The notes beneath the pieces are model-generated. The model was not told the DNA's origin. It was given only the letters and a program-made list of their open reading frames with translations, and searched no databases. A stretch of 64,000 bases of DNA from Comamonadaceae bacterium (GTDB lineage Bacteria > Pseudomonadota > Gammaproteobacteria > Burkholderiales > Burkholderiaceae_C). The number at the start of each line of letters is the position of its first letter. Positions within the stretch are counted from its first letter, which is position 1. This document shows positions 8,682 to 17,432 of this stretch, piece by piece. Where the stretch lies: assembly GCA_027486255.1 (NCBI GenBank), contig JAIXPL010000031.1:1-64000 (forward strand), in the 5' to 3' direction. A program made the translations under genes and the position numbers.

Positions 8682-9296
8682 ATGAAACTCATTGGATCCA
8701 TCACCAGCCCCTACGTCCGCAAGGTGCGCATCGTGATGGCCGAAAAAAAGCTCGACTACCACCTCATCCTGGAGGACGTCTGGGCCGCCGACACCACCAT
8801 GGCCGACGCCAACCCCCTGGGCAAGGTGCCCTGCCTGGTCATGGAAGGCGGCGAGGCGGTGTTCGACTCGCGGGTGATCGTGGAGTACCTCGACACGCTC
8901 TCCCCGGTGGGTAAGCTGATCCCCGCCAGCGGCCGTGAGCGCGCCGAGGTCAAAACCTGGGAGGCCCTGGCCGACGGCGTGCTCGATGCGCTGGTGCTGG
9001 CCCGCCTGGAAGCGAGCTGGTCCGGCCGCGCCCAGGGTGAGCGCAGCCAGTTCTGGATCGACCGGCAGATGAAGAAGGTGCACGACAGCCTGCGCGCCAT
9101 GAGCACGGGCCTGGCCGACAAGCCCTTTTGCAGCGGCGTGCATTTCAGCCTGTCCGACGTGGCCGTCGGCTGCGCCCTGGGCTACCTGGATTTCCGCTTT
9201 GCCTCGCTCGACTGGCGGGCCCAGTACAGCAACCTGGCCCGTCTGCAAGATAAGCTGATCGCGCGCCAGAGCTTCATCGACACCCACGCCAGCTGA
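8682..9296 (+). CDS. Glutathione S-transferase family protein
   Basis: 204 residues from ATG 8682. The N-terminal thioredoxin-fold domain (MKLIGSITSPYVRKVRIVMA) has a Ser/Pro/Tyr catalytic start, and ANPLGKVPCLV is the cis-proline loop of the glutathione site. The segment GGEAVFDSRVIVEYLD supplies the glutathione gamma-glutamyl contact. The C-terminal helical domain contains FSLSDVAVGCALGYLDFR. Substrate cannot be told from sequence. It is divergent from purB, and selD follows 13 bases downstream on the same strand, so the two are probably co-transcribed. Confidence 0.9.
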   Translation: MKLIGSITSPYVRKVRIVMAEKKLDYHLILEDVWAADTTMADANPLGKVPCLVMEGGEAVFDSRVIVEYLDTLSPVGKLIPASGRERAEVKTWEALADGVLDALVLARLEASWSGRAQGERSQFWIDRQMKKVHDSLRAMSTGLADKPFCSGVHFSLSDVAVGCALGYLDFRFASLDWRAQYSNLARLQDKLIARQSFIDTHAS

Positions 9297-9309
9297 GCCC
9301 CCGCCGCGC

Positions 9310-10374
9310 ATGACGACCCCGGCCACCGAGCCCCGCCTGACCTCGCTCTCACACGGCGGTGGCTGCGGCTGCAAGATCGCCCCCGGCGTGCTCTCACAAA
9401 TTCTGCAGGGCACGGCCGCTGCCGCGGTGCCCAAGGAGCTGCTGGTGGGCATCGAGACCGCCGATGACGCCGCCGTCTACCAGCTCAATGACGAACAGGC
9501 GCTGATCGCCACCACCGACTTCTTCATGCCCATCGTGGATGACCCGGTGGACTTCGGCCGCATTGCGGCCACCAACGCCATCAGCGACGTCTATGCCATG
9601 GGCGGGCGCCCCATCCTGGCGCTGGCCCTGGTGGGCATGCCCATCAACGTGCTGTCCACCGCCACCATCGGCCGCATCCTGGAGGGCGGCGCTTCGGTCT
9701 GCCAGCAGGCCGGCATCCCGGTGGCCGGCGGCCACACCATCGACTCGGTCGAGGCCATCTACGGCCTGGTGGCCCTGGGCCTGGTGCATCCGGGCCGCAT
9801 CAAGCGCAACAAGGACGCGCAGCCCGGTGACGTGCTGGTGCTGGGCAAGCCCCTGGGCGTGGGCGTGATGTCGGCCGCCCTCAAGAAGGGCCTGCTCGAT
9901 GCCGAGGGCTATGCCCGCATGATCGCCAGCACCACGCAGCTCAACACCCCTGGCCCCGATCTGGCTGCCCTGCCCGGCGTGCATGCGCTGACCGACGTCA
10001 CCGGCTTTGGCCTGGCCGGCCATGCGCTGGAGATGGCGCGTGGCGCCGGCTGCGAGATCGAGATCGACTGGGCCCAGGTGCCGCTGCATGCTGGCGTGCG
10101 CGACCTGGCCGCTCAGGGCCATGTCACTGGTGCTTCGGGCCGCAACTGGGCTGGCTATGGCAGCCAGGTGGCCCTGCCGGCCGGCTTTGCCGCCGAAGAC
10201 CAGGCCCTGCTCACCGACCCGCAAACCAGCGGCGGCCTGCTGGTGGCCTGCGAGCCCGGCAGTGTGGAGGCCGTTATGGCGGTGTTCCAGCGCCACGGCT
10301 TTGCCAGCGCCGCCGCCGTGGGCCGCGTGCGGGGCCAAAGCAGCGCCCCCGGGCTCGTGCTGCGCAGCGCCTGA
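9310..10374 (+). CDS. selD: Selenide, water dikinase (selenophosphate synthetase)
   Basis: 354 residues. The N-terminal glycine-rich catalytic loop HGGGCGCKIAP places the catalytic cysteine at 19 and lysine at 22. Many SelD proteins have selenocysteine or cysteine at this place; here it is an ordinary Cys codon. ETADDAAVYQLNDEQALIAT and TDFFMPIVDDP are AIR-synthase-fold metal/ATP segments. The enzyme makes selenophosphate from selenide and ATP. No selA, selB, selenoprotein or tRNA 2-selenouridine synthase gene is in the window, so whether it feeds selenocysteine or selenouridine cannot be told. It shares a strand and short spacing with the GST gene. Confidence 0.96.
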   Translation: MTTPATEPRLTSLSHGGGCGCKIAPGVLSQILQGTAAAAVPKELLVGIETADDAAVYQLNDEQALIATTDFFMPIVDDPVDFGRIAATNAISDVYAMGGRPILALALVGMPINVLSTATIGRILEGGASVCQQAGIPVAGGHTIDSVEAIYGLVALGLVHPGRIKRNKDAQPGDVLVLGKPLGVGVMSAALKKGLLDAEGYARMIASTTQLNTPGPDLAALPGVHALTDVTGFGLAGHALEMARGAGCEIEIDWAQVPLHAGVRDLAAQGHVTGASGRNWAGYGSQVALPAGFAAEDQALLTDPQTSGGLLVACEPGSVEAVMAVFQRHGFASAAAVGRVRGQSSAPGLVLRSA

Positions 10375-10386
10375 GCGCACGCCGCC

Positions 10387-10812
10387 TCAGCGATTGGCCT
10401 GGCGCTTGAGCCAGCGCATCAGACTGCCCACACCGGGCAATTTTTCATAGAGTTCTTCGGCCGCGTCCCAGTAGTCGCGGTGGAACTCCACCTGCCCGGC
10501 CTCGTTAAAGCGCACATGCGAGGCACCACGCACGGTTTGCCAGCGGCTGCGGTCAAAGCGCAGGAAGCGGAAGCGGAAATCCCAGGTCAGGAAGCACGCC
10601 TGGCCTTGCTCCACGCGGCCGGTGACGATGAAGTGCGGTGTCTCCAGTGCCTCGAACATATGGGTGAAGATGCCCTCGATTGCAGGCACCCCCCGCACTT
10701 CATTGAAGGGGTCCTTGAAGTAGGCGTCCGGCGCGTAGAGCTCATTCAGGCGCGCCAGATCAGCAGGCTTGAGTTGCTCGAAGAAAGCCACCAACGCATC
10801 AACCTGGCTCAT
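10387..10812 (-). CDS. NTF2-like (SnoaL-type) protein, last gene of the lipid operon
   Basis: 141 residues starting MSQVDALVAFFEQLKPADLA, with YAPDAYFKDPFNEVRGV and IFTHMFEALETPHF, the usual pattern of the small NTF2/SnoaL cone-shaped fold. A conserved C-terminal FHRDYWDAAEELYEKLP follows. Such proteins are isomerases, cyclases or ligand binders; no activity can be assigned. The ATG overlaps the SDR stop by 4 bases (ATGA). It is the distal gene of the eight-gene unit starting at 17432 and convergent with selD. Confidence 0.82.
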   Translation of the reverse strand: MSQVDALVAFFEQLKPADLARLNELYAPDAYFKDPFNEVRGVPAIEGIFTHMFEALETPHFIVTGRVEQGQACFLTWDFRFRFLRFDRSRWQTVRGASHVRFNEAGQVEFHRDYWDAAEELYEKLPGVGSLMRWLKRQANR

Positions 10813-11588
10813 GTGCCCTCCTTGACCATGCGCGTGACCAGCGGCAGATACAGGCTGTAGGGCAGCCACTGCAGCAGCTTCATGAAGCCGGTGAAGCGCC
10901 TTGGGAAATGAATTTCGAAGCGGCCGCGCTCCCAGCCGCGCACGATCTCCAGCGCCGCCTGCTCGGGCGTGATGAGGGCGGGCATGGTGAAGTGGTTCTG
11001 CGCGGTCAGGCCGGTCTGTACGAAGCCGGGGTTGATCAGGCTCACGCCCAGCCCCCGCGGATGCAGGTCGGCGTAGAGGGTTTCGGCCAGGTTGATGAGC
11101 GCCGCCTTGGTCGGGCCATAGGCCAGGCTGTTGGGCAGCCCCCGGTAGCCGGCCACGCTGGAGATCAGGCTCAGGTGGCCCTGCCCGCGCGCCAGCATGG
11201 CGGGCAGCACCGCATCGAGCACATACAGGGCGCCCAAGTAGTTGATGTCCTGGTGCTTGAGCATCTCAGCCAGATCGAAGTTGAAGGCCCGTTGGGCCTT
11301 GTAGTGTCCGGCGCAGTAGGCCACCAGGTCCAGCCGACCGTCTCCCGCTGTCAACTGCAGGGCGGCGGCCCGCACGGCCTGGGCGTCGGTGGCGTCCAGC
11401 GGCAGCGCCACGGCGCCGGGATGCGCCTGCACAAAGGCGTCGAGGGCTGCGGCCTGGCGCGCAGACACGACCACGCGTGCGCCCCGTGCATGCAGCAGCC
11501 GTGCGGTGGCCAGGCCGATGCCGCTGGAGGCACCGATCAGCCAGACCGTGCGGCCGGACCAGTCACGCAGGGGAGGGTTGTGAGGCAT
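10809..11588 (-). CDS. Short-chain dehydrogenase/reductase
   Basis: 259 residues of the classical SDR type. It has the cofactor loop GASSGIG at 19-25, S143/S144 and the catalytic pair Y157/K161 (YGPTKAALINLAE), and SLINPGFVQTGLT after the active site. Classical SDRs oxidise or reduce alcohols or ketones with NAD(P)(H). The last 20 residues (LLQWLPYSLYLPLV) are hydrophobic and suggest membrane association, which fits work on a lipid. It lies 14 bases after the DUF3833 lipoprotein gene and overlaps the NTF2-like gene. Confidence 0.88.
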   Translation of the reverse strand: MPHNPPLRDWSGRTVWLIGASSGIGLATARLLHARGARVVVSARQAAALDAFVQAHPGAVALPLDATDAQAVRAAALQLTAGDGRLDLVAYCAGHYKAQRAFNFDLAEMLKHQDINYLGALYVLDAVLPAMLARGQGHLSLISSVAGYRGLPNSLAYGPTKAALINLAETLYADLHPRGLGVSLINPGFVQTGLTAQNHFTMPALITPEQAALEIVRGWERGRFEIHFPRRFTGFMKLLQWLPYSLYLPLVTRMVKEGT

Positions 11589-11602
11589 GCGGGTTCCAGC
11601 GC

Positions 11603-12163
11603 TCAGCGCTTGACGAAAGACAGGGTGACTTCACCCAGGCGGATGCCGAACTTGCTCATGACGGCCTTATTGAGCATCACGCGCGCGTCCATCAGGTACA
11701 TCCAGTCGTCGAACTGCACCTCGTAGGTCTTGCCGTCCACCGGCAGCCGCAGCGTGTAGCCAAAGCGAAAAGCGTTGCCACTTTCCTCCCCCAGGGCCTG
11801 GCCCACCACATCGGCGGCGGTGCCCACGTAGCGGCCCTCGCCGGTGCGCTTGAGCGTCCAGATGCGGCGGTCGCGCGTGCCGTCGGAATAAATGAACTCC
11901 TCGTCCAGCACGCCGGTCTCCTGGCCAGCAGGGCCGCTCCAGCTGCACTTCATCAGGACCGTGAAGCGCTTGACCACCTTGCCCGAGCGGTCGGTGAAGA
12001 CGCCGTAGGCATCGACCGTGCCATTGAAGTATTCGCGCAGGTCCAGCCGCGGCTGTTCGCGGGCGTAGTCGCTGGGCTGGGGACCGGCGCAGCCCGCCAG
12101 GCTCAAGGTGAGCGCGGCCGCTGCCAGTGCGGCAGACCAGCGTCGTAAGGATAAAAAGCTCAT
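11603..12163 (-). CDS. DUF3833 lipoprotein
   Basis: 186 residues with a lipoprotein signal (SLRRW, hydrophobic AALAAAALTLSLAGC; lipobox LAGC). The mature part contains LDLREYFNGTVDAYGVFTDR and DDWMYLMDARVMLNKAVMSK, the pattern of DUF3833. It is probably an outer- or inner-membrane lipoprotein with a beta-rich lipocalin-like domain; function is unknown. Genes of this family recur beside CFA-synthase and DUF1365 genes, as here. The ATG overlaps the MFS stop (ATGA). Confidence 0.85.
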   Translation of the reverse strand: MSFLSLRRWSAALAAAALTLSLAGCAGPQPSDYAREQPRLDLREYFNGTVDAYGVFTDRSGKVVKRFTVLMKCSWSGPAGQETGVLDEEFIYSDGTRDRRIWTLKRTGEGRYVGTAADVVGQALGEESGNAFRFGYTLRLPVDGKTYEVQFDDWMYLMDARVMLNKAVMSKFGIRLGEVTLSFVKR

Positions 12164-13452
12164 GTGAGGTTCTCCCGCTTAGATGCAGTGTGGCCCGCAG
12201 CGGGCCGGATGATCCAGATGTAGAGGGCCGCCGCCGCGGCGAGCTTGAGCGCACACGGCAGCAGGCAGTAAGCCACCACCAGCGCGTCAAGGCCCGCCTC
12301 GTCACGCGCCCCGGGGGCATAGCCAAAAAACTCCAGCAGGGGCAGGGCCAGGCCTGCGGCCAGCGCCAGGTTCAGCTTGGTGGCGAAGTTCCACCAGCCG
12401 AAGTAGGCGCCGGCATGGCGCCCATTTGGCGCGCCCTGGATCAGCCCGGCCAGCAAGGCGCCTGGCAGGGCCAGGTCGGCCCCCAGGGCCACACCGGAGA
12501 GCGCGCACACCAGCGCAAAGGCCAGGGCGTCACCCGCGCCCAACTGGCTGGCAAACAGAAAGACGCTCACCGCCAGCAACATGCCCGCCAGCCAGCTGCG
12601 CGCCAGACCCAGGCGTTTGACCAGGCCCAGCCACAGCGGCATGGACAGCGCCGCACACAGAAAGTAGCTGCCCAGGAACAGCGGCTCCATGGCGGGCGGC
12701 GCCTGCAGCCGGTCCTGCACGAAGAACAGCACCAGCGTGGCCGGCACGGCACTGGCCACGCCATTGAGCATGAACACCCCCATCAGGCGCTGGAAAGGGC
12801 GCTGCTTGAGCGGGCCCCACAAGGACGGGGGCTGGCTCGACACCTGCGCGGCCTCGGGCGCCAGGCTGCGGCACCAGGCCAGCCAGCCCAGGGCCAGCAG
12901 GGCGGCGAAAACCCCCAGCGCCAAAGGCAGGCCCAGCACGCTGGGCAGCACCGAGGCCGTGAGCACGCCCAGCAGGCCCAGGGCCTCGCGGCTGCCCGTG
13001 ATGCGGCTGCGCTCGGCCTCATTGCCCCCCAGCAGCGCGCCCCAGGCCTGGTGTGTGATGCTCAGCAGGCTGTAGCCCAGGTAGGTCAGCAGCAGCATGG
13101 CCGCCGCCCATCCGAGCAAGGCCGCCGAGCCCTGCGCCTGAAGCCCGGCCGGCGGGAAAAACAGCAAGGCCAGGCCGGTGGCCAGCAGCACGGCCGCCAG
13201 CCCCGCCATGCGCAGCACGGCACGGGGCGAGCGCGCCAGCAGGGCATCGCTCCAGCGGCCCAACAAGGGGTCGATCAAGGCATCGAGCAGGCGCGCGCCC
13301 AGCAGCACCCCGCCCAGCGCTGCCAGGGGCACGCCGAATTCGCGTGCGTAGTGGTTGGGCAGCACCACATACAGCGGCAAGGCGGCAAAGGCCAGCGGCA
13401 GGCCCAGCAGGCCGTAGGCCATCGCGTTGCGCCAGCCGAAGGCCAAGTTCAT
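12160..13452 (-). CDS. MFS transporter of the lipid operon
   Basis: 430 residues with about 12 hydrophobic helices. It begins MNLAFGWRNAMAYGLLGLPL and has ARLLDALIDPLLGRWSD after helix 2, the melibiose-carrier-like (GPH) signature of MFS proteins. A second-half loop GVALGADLALPGALLAGLIQ follows. The gene lies inside a cluster of lipid-modifying enzymes, so a lipid or lysolipid may be moved, but that is inference from context. Both ends overlap neighbouring genes by four bases. Confidence 0.85.
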   Translation of the reverse strand: MNLAFGWRNAMAYGLLGLPLAFAALPLYVVLPNHYAREFGVPLAALGGVLLGARLLDALIDPLLGRWSDALLARSPRAVLRMAGLAAVLLATGLALLFFPPAGLQAQGSAALLGWAAAMLLLTYLGYSLLSITHQAWGALLGGNEAERSRITGSREALGLLGVLTASVLPSVLGLPLALGVFAALLALGWLAWCRSLAPEAAQVSSQPPSLWGPLKQRPFQRLMGVFMLNGVASAVPATLVLFFVQDRLQAPPAMEPLFLGSYFLCAALSMPLWLGLVKRLGLARSWLAGMLLAVSVFLFASQLGAGDALAFALVCALSGVALGADLALPGALLAGLIQGAPNGRHAGAYFGWWNFATKLNLALAAGLALPLLEFFGYAPGARDEAGLDALVVAYCLLPCALKLAAAAALYIWIIRPAAGHTASKRENLT

Positions 13453-14006
13453 GGCGCCGCCTTGCCCAGCAGAGCCTGCCGCAGCGCCGGCTCGGAGGTG
13501 CGGGGGGACAGCCAGATGCCGAAGAACAGCCGCGCGAACTCGGCATCGCGGATGTCGCCGCGCGCCTGGCCGTTGAGCCAGAAAGTCGCTCCCTGTCCCG
13601 GCCGGTGCAGGCCCAGCAGCCGGTCGCCTTTTTTCACGGACGACAAGACCCGCTGTATCTCGGCGCGCCAGCGCTGCTCTTGTTCGGCGCTGGGCGTGGC
13701 CAGTCGGCGCATCTCCTTGAGCGAACGGTCGGCGATATCGGCCAGATCGAAGTCGCGCAAATAGCGCAGCTCCAGCGCCACGGGGTGGGCATCGAAGGCG
13801 GCGGCGCCAAAGCCGGGCAAGGCCCAGAGGCTGGCGTCATAGACATCGAAGCCCCAGTAGCGAAAGCGCATCTGTCCCAGCAGCCCCGCACCGGGCAGGG
13901 CTTGCGTGAGTTCGGACGGCAGGGTCTGCGTGTGCCCCACTGCAGGGGCACCCAGCATCGGGGCCATGCAGGCAAGCAAGAGGGTACGGCGGGCAATCAT
14001 GCTCAT
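13449..14006 (-). CDS. Exported chalcone-isomerase-like protein
   Basis: 185 residues with an N-terminal signal (MIARRTLLLACMAPMLGAPA, cleavage near VGHTQT). The body is typical of the bacterial chalcone-isomerase-like family: GLLGQMRFRYWGFDVYDASL and VALELRYLRDFDLADIADRS. True flavonoid activity is not expected. The eukaryotic members of this fold bind fatty acids, which suits the lipid operon. It overlaps cfa upstream and the MFS gene downstream by four bases each. Confidence 0.83.
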   Translation of the reverse strand: MSMIARRTLLLACMAPMLGAPAVGHTQTLPSELTQALPGAGLLGQMRFRYWGFDVYDASLWALPGFGAAAFDAHPVALELRYLRDFDLADIADRSLKEMRRLATPSAEQEQRWRAEIQRVLSSVKKGDRLLGLHRPGQGATFWLNGQARGDIRDAEFARLFFGIWLSPRTSEPALRQALLGKAAP

Positions 14007-15241
14007 GCTTTCTCAAGGGTGTACTGCACCACGTCGGTGTTGCGCTCGGCGAAGGCCGCTTCGCAGTAAGCCAGGTAGAACTCCCAGATGCGCATGAAGC
14101 GGCGGTCAAAACCCAGCGCCAGCACCCGGGTCTCCTGGCGCATGAAGTCGTCGCGCCAGAGCTTGAGCGTGTGGGCGTAGTCCTGGCCAAAGCAGAACTC
14201 GTCCACCACTCTCAGGCCTGCGCGTGCGGCCTGCTCGCGGAAGGCGCCGGGGCTGGGCAGGCAGCCGCCGGGGAAGATGTACTGCTGGATGAAGTCGGTT
14301 GAGCCGAGGTAGCGCTCGAACAGCTCGTCGGCAATCACGATGCTCTGGATGCAGGCGCGCCCGCCTGGCTTGAGCAGCCGGGCCACGGCCTGGAAGTAGG
14401 TGGGCCAGAATTCGCGGCCCACGGCCTCGATCATCTCGATGGAGCACACGGCATCGAAGGGGCCATCGGCCTGGGCAATGTCACGGTAGTCCTGCAGGCG
14501 CAGGTCGGCCTGCTCGGCCAGGCCCTGGCGCGCCAGGCGCTCGCGGGCCCAGGCCAGCTGCTCGGTCGATAGGGTCACGCCCACCAGGCTGGCGCCGAAC
14601 TCGGCCGTGGCCATTTCGGCCAGCGCGCCCCAGCCGCAGCCGATCTCCAGCACGCGGTCGCCGGGCTGGACGCCGCTCATGCGCAGGGCGCGGCGCACCT
14701 TGGCGTTCTGGGCTTCGCGCATGGACTGGCCTGGCTGCTCAAAGAGCGCCGAAGAGTAGTTCATGCTGCCGTCCAGCCAGAGCTCGTAGAAGGCATTGCC
14801 CAGGTCGTAGTGGGCGTGGATGTTCTTCTGACTGCCGCCCTTGGTGTTGCGGTTGAGCAGGTGCTTGATGCGGTAAACGAGCCGACCGAACCAGGTGCCG
14901 TAGATCACGTCTTCCATTTCGCGGCGGTTGGCGATGAACACGCGCAGCAGTGCGCTCAGGTCAGGCGTGCTCCAGTCGCCGGCGATGTAGCCCTCGGCAA
15001 AGCCAATGTCGCCCGACTTCATTGCGGCGGCGCAGACATTCCAGTTGTGCAGCTTCAGGCTGGCCGCGAGGCCTTCACCCGAGCCGAAGTGCCGCACCGA
15101 GCCATCGGGCAACTCCACGGTGAGGCTGCCATGGCGCAGTCGCTGCAACAGCTTGAGCACGGTGCGGGCGGCCGCGGGCGCACCCGCAGGCAGGGATGTC
15201 GTGGCCTGGCGGGAAGAAGAGGTGTCGGTGGCAGAGCTCAT
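14003..15241 (-). CDS. cfa: Cyclopropane-fatty-acyl-phospholipid synthase family methyltransferase
   Basis: 412 residues, the CFA-synthase length. An N-terminal lipid-binding domain (about 1-130) is followed by AHYDLGNAFYELWLD (143-157), the family hallmark. The SAM-binding loop LEIGCGWG is at 198-205, and EMIEAVGREFWPTYF contains the catalytic bicarbonate/glutamate region. The enzyme transfers a methylene or methyl group from SAM to an unsaturated acyl chain of membrane phospholipid. In this gene context the product may be a methylated or furan fatty acid rather than a cyclopropane; that is inference. Four-base overlaps join it to DUF1365 and the chalcone-isomerase-like gene. Confidence 0.92.
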   Translation of the reverse strand: MSSATDTSSSRQATTSLPAGAPAAARTVLKLLQRLRHGSLTVELPDGSVRHFGSGEGLAASLKLHNWNVCAAAMKSGDIGFAEGYIAGDWSTPDLSALLRVFIANRREMEDVIYGTWFGRLVYRIKHLLNRNTKGGSQKNIHAHYDLGNAFYELWLDGSMNYSSALFEQPGQSMREAQNAKVRRALRMSGVQPGDRVLEIGCGWGALAEMATAEFGASLVGVTLSTEQLAWARERLARQGLAEQADLRLQDYRDIAQADGPFDAVCSIEMIEAVGREFWPTYFQAVARLLKPGGRACIQSIVIADELFERYLGSTDFIQQYIFPGGCLPSPGAFREQAARAGLRVVDEFCFGQDYAHTLKLWRDDFMRQETRVLALGFDRRFMRIWEFYLAYCEAAFAERNTDVVQYTLEKA

Positions 15242-16023
15242 CGGGTCACAAACTGTTCAGGGGGCTGGGGTTTGGAAAAGAAGGGCACGCGCTTGCGCCA
15301 GAGCTTGAAGGCCTGCCAGTGGATGCGGGCGACCACGCCCACCGTCATGGCCGGGTAGGCCCAGAAGGCGCGGCGCAGGCTGGCGGCCGTGATCGGTTCC
15401 AGGCGGCCGCTGACGCTGGTCTTGAGCAGCGGGCCAGTCTCGTCGTCGTAGTCGATGCGCGCCACGGTGCGGCCACAGCCGTCCTGCTCGGTGCGCATGA
15501 AGCGAAAGCGGTAGCTGCCCTCGACGCGGCAAAAGGGCGAGACATGGAACACCTTGCGGGCGCGCAGCTCCTCCCCGTAGCGCGGGGCATCGAGCAGGTA
15601 GCAGTGGCGCTCGCCAAAGGTGTTGTTCACCTCGACCACGATGGCCCGCAGGGCGCCCGAGGGCTCGTGCGCGTACCAAAAGCTCACCGGCTTGAAGGTG
15701 TGGCCCAGCACGCGCGGGTAGGTGTGCAGCCAAACTTCGCCTGCGGCGCCTATGCCTTCGCTGGCCAGCAACTCGTCGAGCCAGGCCAGGCTGTCCTCGC
15801 GGCCGTCGCCATGGTCGCGGTCGAAGAAGCTCAGGGCCGCGCGGCGGTTGCGCGCCAGCGCGCCGTTACCGCGGGCGCGCAGGCTGCGCATGGGCAGCAT
15901 CAGGAAATGGGTGGGGTAGGTGAAGGTGTTGCTGGCCGGGCGCAGGCGCTCATGGCGGACCTGTCCGAAGCCGATGAGCGCTTGGGGGGCGTCCATGTTT
16001 GCCACGCCTGGGCCTGCGTTCAT
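15238..16023 (-). CDS. DUF1365 protein
   Basis: 261 residues matching DUF1365: GQVRHERLRPASNTFTYPTH at the N-terminus, then LLPMRSLRARG, WLHTYPRVLGHTFKPVSFWY and KVFHVSPFCRVEGSYRFRF. No catalytic mechanism is known. It almost always sits between an FAD-dependent oxidoreductase and a CFA-type methyltransferase, as here, so it probably works on the same acyl chain. The ATG overlaps the stop of the FAD oxidoreductase. Confidence 0.9.
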   Translation of the reverse strand: MNAGPGVANMDAPQALIGFGQVRHERLRPASNTFTYPTHFLMLPMRSLRARGNGALARNRRAALSFFDRDHGDGREDSLAWLDELLASEGIGAAGEVWLHTYPRVLGHTFKPVSFWYAHEPSGALRAIVVEVNNTFGERHCYLLDAPRYGEELRARKVFHVSPFCRVEGSYRFRFMRTEQDGCGRTVARIDYDDETGPLLKTSVSGRLEPITAASLRRAFWAYPAMTVGVVARIHWQAFKLWRKRVPFFSKPQPPEQFVTR

Positions 16024-17432
16024 GCCAGCGCCGGTGCCGGTGCGTCCTGGGCCTGCGCAGCCCAGTCGGCCAGCAGCTGGCTGGCCGCTTGCAAGCCTGA
16101 TTTCAGGCCATCTTCATGAAAGCCGTAGCCGGCCCAGGCGCCACAGAAGTAGCTGTGCTGCTGGCCCTGCAGGCGGGGCAGCGCCTGCTGCGCGTGTATG
16201 GCCGCTGCGTCGAACACAGGATGGGCGTACTCGTACTCGCCGACGATGGTGGCCGGATCGATGGGCCGCACCGGGTTGAGCGAGACGATGACCGATTGCT
16301 TGAAGGGCAGCGGCTGCAGCATGTTCAGCAGGTAATGCAGGCACACCTGTGCCGACTCGCGGCCCGCATCGGTGGCGCGCTCGTAGTTCCAGGCCGCCCA
16401 GGCCAAGCGGCGCGTGGGCAGCACCGACTCGTCGGTGTGCAGCACGGCCCGGTTGGGCTGGTAGGCGATCGCGCCCAGCACCTCGCGCTCGGCCTGGCTG
16501 GGTTGGCTCAGCAGCGCCAGCGACTGGTCCGAGTGACCGGCCAGGATGACTTTGTCGAACAATTCAGTGTGCAAATGGCCTTCTTGCCGGCTGGTCAGGC
16601 GAACGCCCTGGGCTTCGCGTTCGACCAGCAGCACCGGGCAATTCAGGCGCTTGTCCTCGATGCCGGCCGTGATCTTGTGCACGTAGTCGCGCGCTCCGCC
16701 CTCGACGGTCCACCACTGAGGCCGATTAGCCACTTGCAACAGGCCGTGGTTATGGCAAAAGCGCACCATGGTCGCCACCGGGAATTGCAGCATCTGGTCG
16801 GTGGGGCAGGACCAGATACAACCGAGCATGGGCAGGAAGTAGCCGTCGCGGAAGTCGTCCGAGAAGCCTTGCGTCCGTAAGAACTCGCCCAGGGGCTGCA
16901 TCAGAGCCTGGTCATCGGCGCCTGATTCCAGCGACTGCGCCAGCTCGGTACTCAGCCGGTTAAAGCGCAGGATGTCCATCAGCATGCGCCAAAAGCGCGG
17001 CTTGAACAGATTGGCCCGCTGCGCAAAGACGGTGTTCAGGCTCGAGCCACTCCACTCCAGGGCCGCGCGCTGCGCCGTGGCGGGCGACTGCACCGAGAAC
17101 GACATGTCGGACTTGGCGGTGGGCACGCCCAGCTCGGTGAACAGGCGGATGAGTTGCGGGTAAGTGCGCTCGTTGAACACCAGGAAACCCGTGTCCACGC
17201 CGTGGGTGACAGGGCCTCGCGCCGTGGGCAGCGTGACATCCACGGTGTGCGTGTGGCCACCAAAGTAGTCACCCGCCTCGAACAAGGTGAGCTGAGCACG
17301 CCCGTGCAGGTGGTGCGCCGCGGCCAGGCCCGAGATGCCGGAGCCCACGATGGCCACGCGCGGGCCCTGGGGGTCGGCCGAGGATCCTGGCGCCAGGGCC
17401 AGGGCGGAGCGGGGGGTAATGAGGGCGGCCAT
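16020..17432 (-). CDS. FAD-dependent oxidoreductase (amine-oxidase fold), first gene of the lipid operon
   Basis: 470 residues from ATG 17432. The FAD Rossmann loop VAIVGSGISGLAAAHHL is at 27-43, with ARGPVTHGVDTGFLVFNERT and the C-terminal GAWAGYGFHEDGLKSG closing the FAD site. The fold is that of amine oxidases and phytoene/fatty-acid desaturases. Beside DUF1365 and CFA it probably oxidises a modified fatty acyl chain. Related gene sets in Rhodobacter under sigma-E/ChrR control have been linked to furan fatty acid formation. The 5' leader contains a 28-base pyrimidine-only run on the mRNA strand. Confidence 0.88.
   Translation of the reverse strand: MAALITPRSALALAPGSSADPQGPRVAIVGSGISGLAAAHHLHGRAQLTLFEAGDYFGGHTHTVDVTLPTARGPVTHGVDTGFLVFNERTYPQLIRLFTELGVPTAKSDMSFSVQSPATAQRAALEWSGSSLNTVFAQRANLFKPRFWRMLMDILRFNRLSTELAQSLESGADDQALMQPLGEFLRTQGFSDDFRDGYFLPMLGCIWSCPTDQMLQFPVATMVRFCHNHGLLQVANRPQWWTVEGGARDYVHKITAGIEDKRLNCPVLLVEREAQGVRLTSRQEGHLHTELFDKVILAGHSDQSLALLSQPSQAEREVLGAIAYQPNRAVLHTDESVLPTRRLAWAAWNYERATDAGRESAQVCLHYLLNMLQPLPFKQSVIVSLNPVRPIDPATIVGEYEYAHPVFDAAAIHAQQALPRLQGQQHSYFCGAWAGYGFHEDGLKSGLQAASQLLADWAAQAQDAPAPALA

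Noticed and set aside
12127-13764. A 545-codon plus-strand frame over the MFS gene
   Set aside because: Gln/Arg/His-rich translation typical of antisense GC-rich membrane genes.
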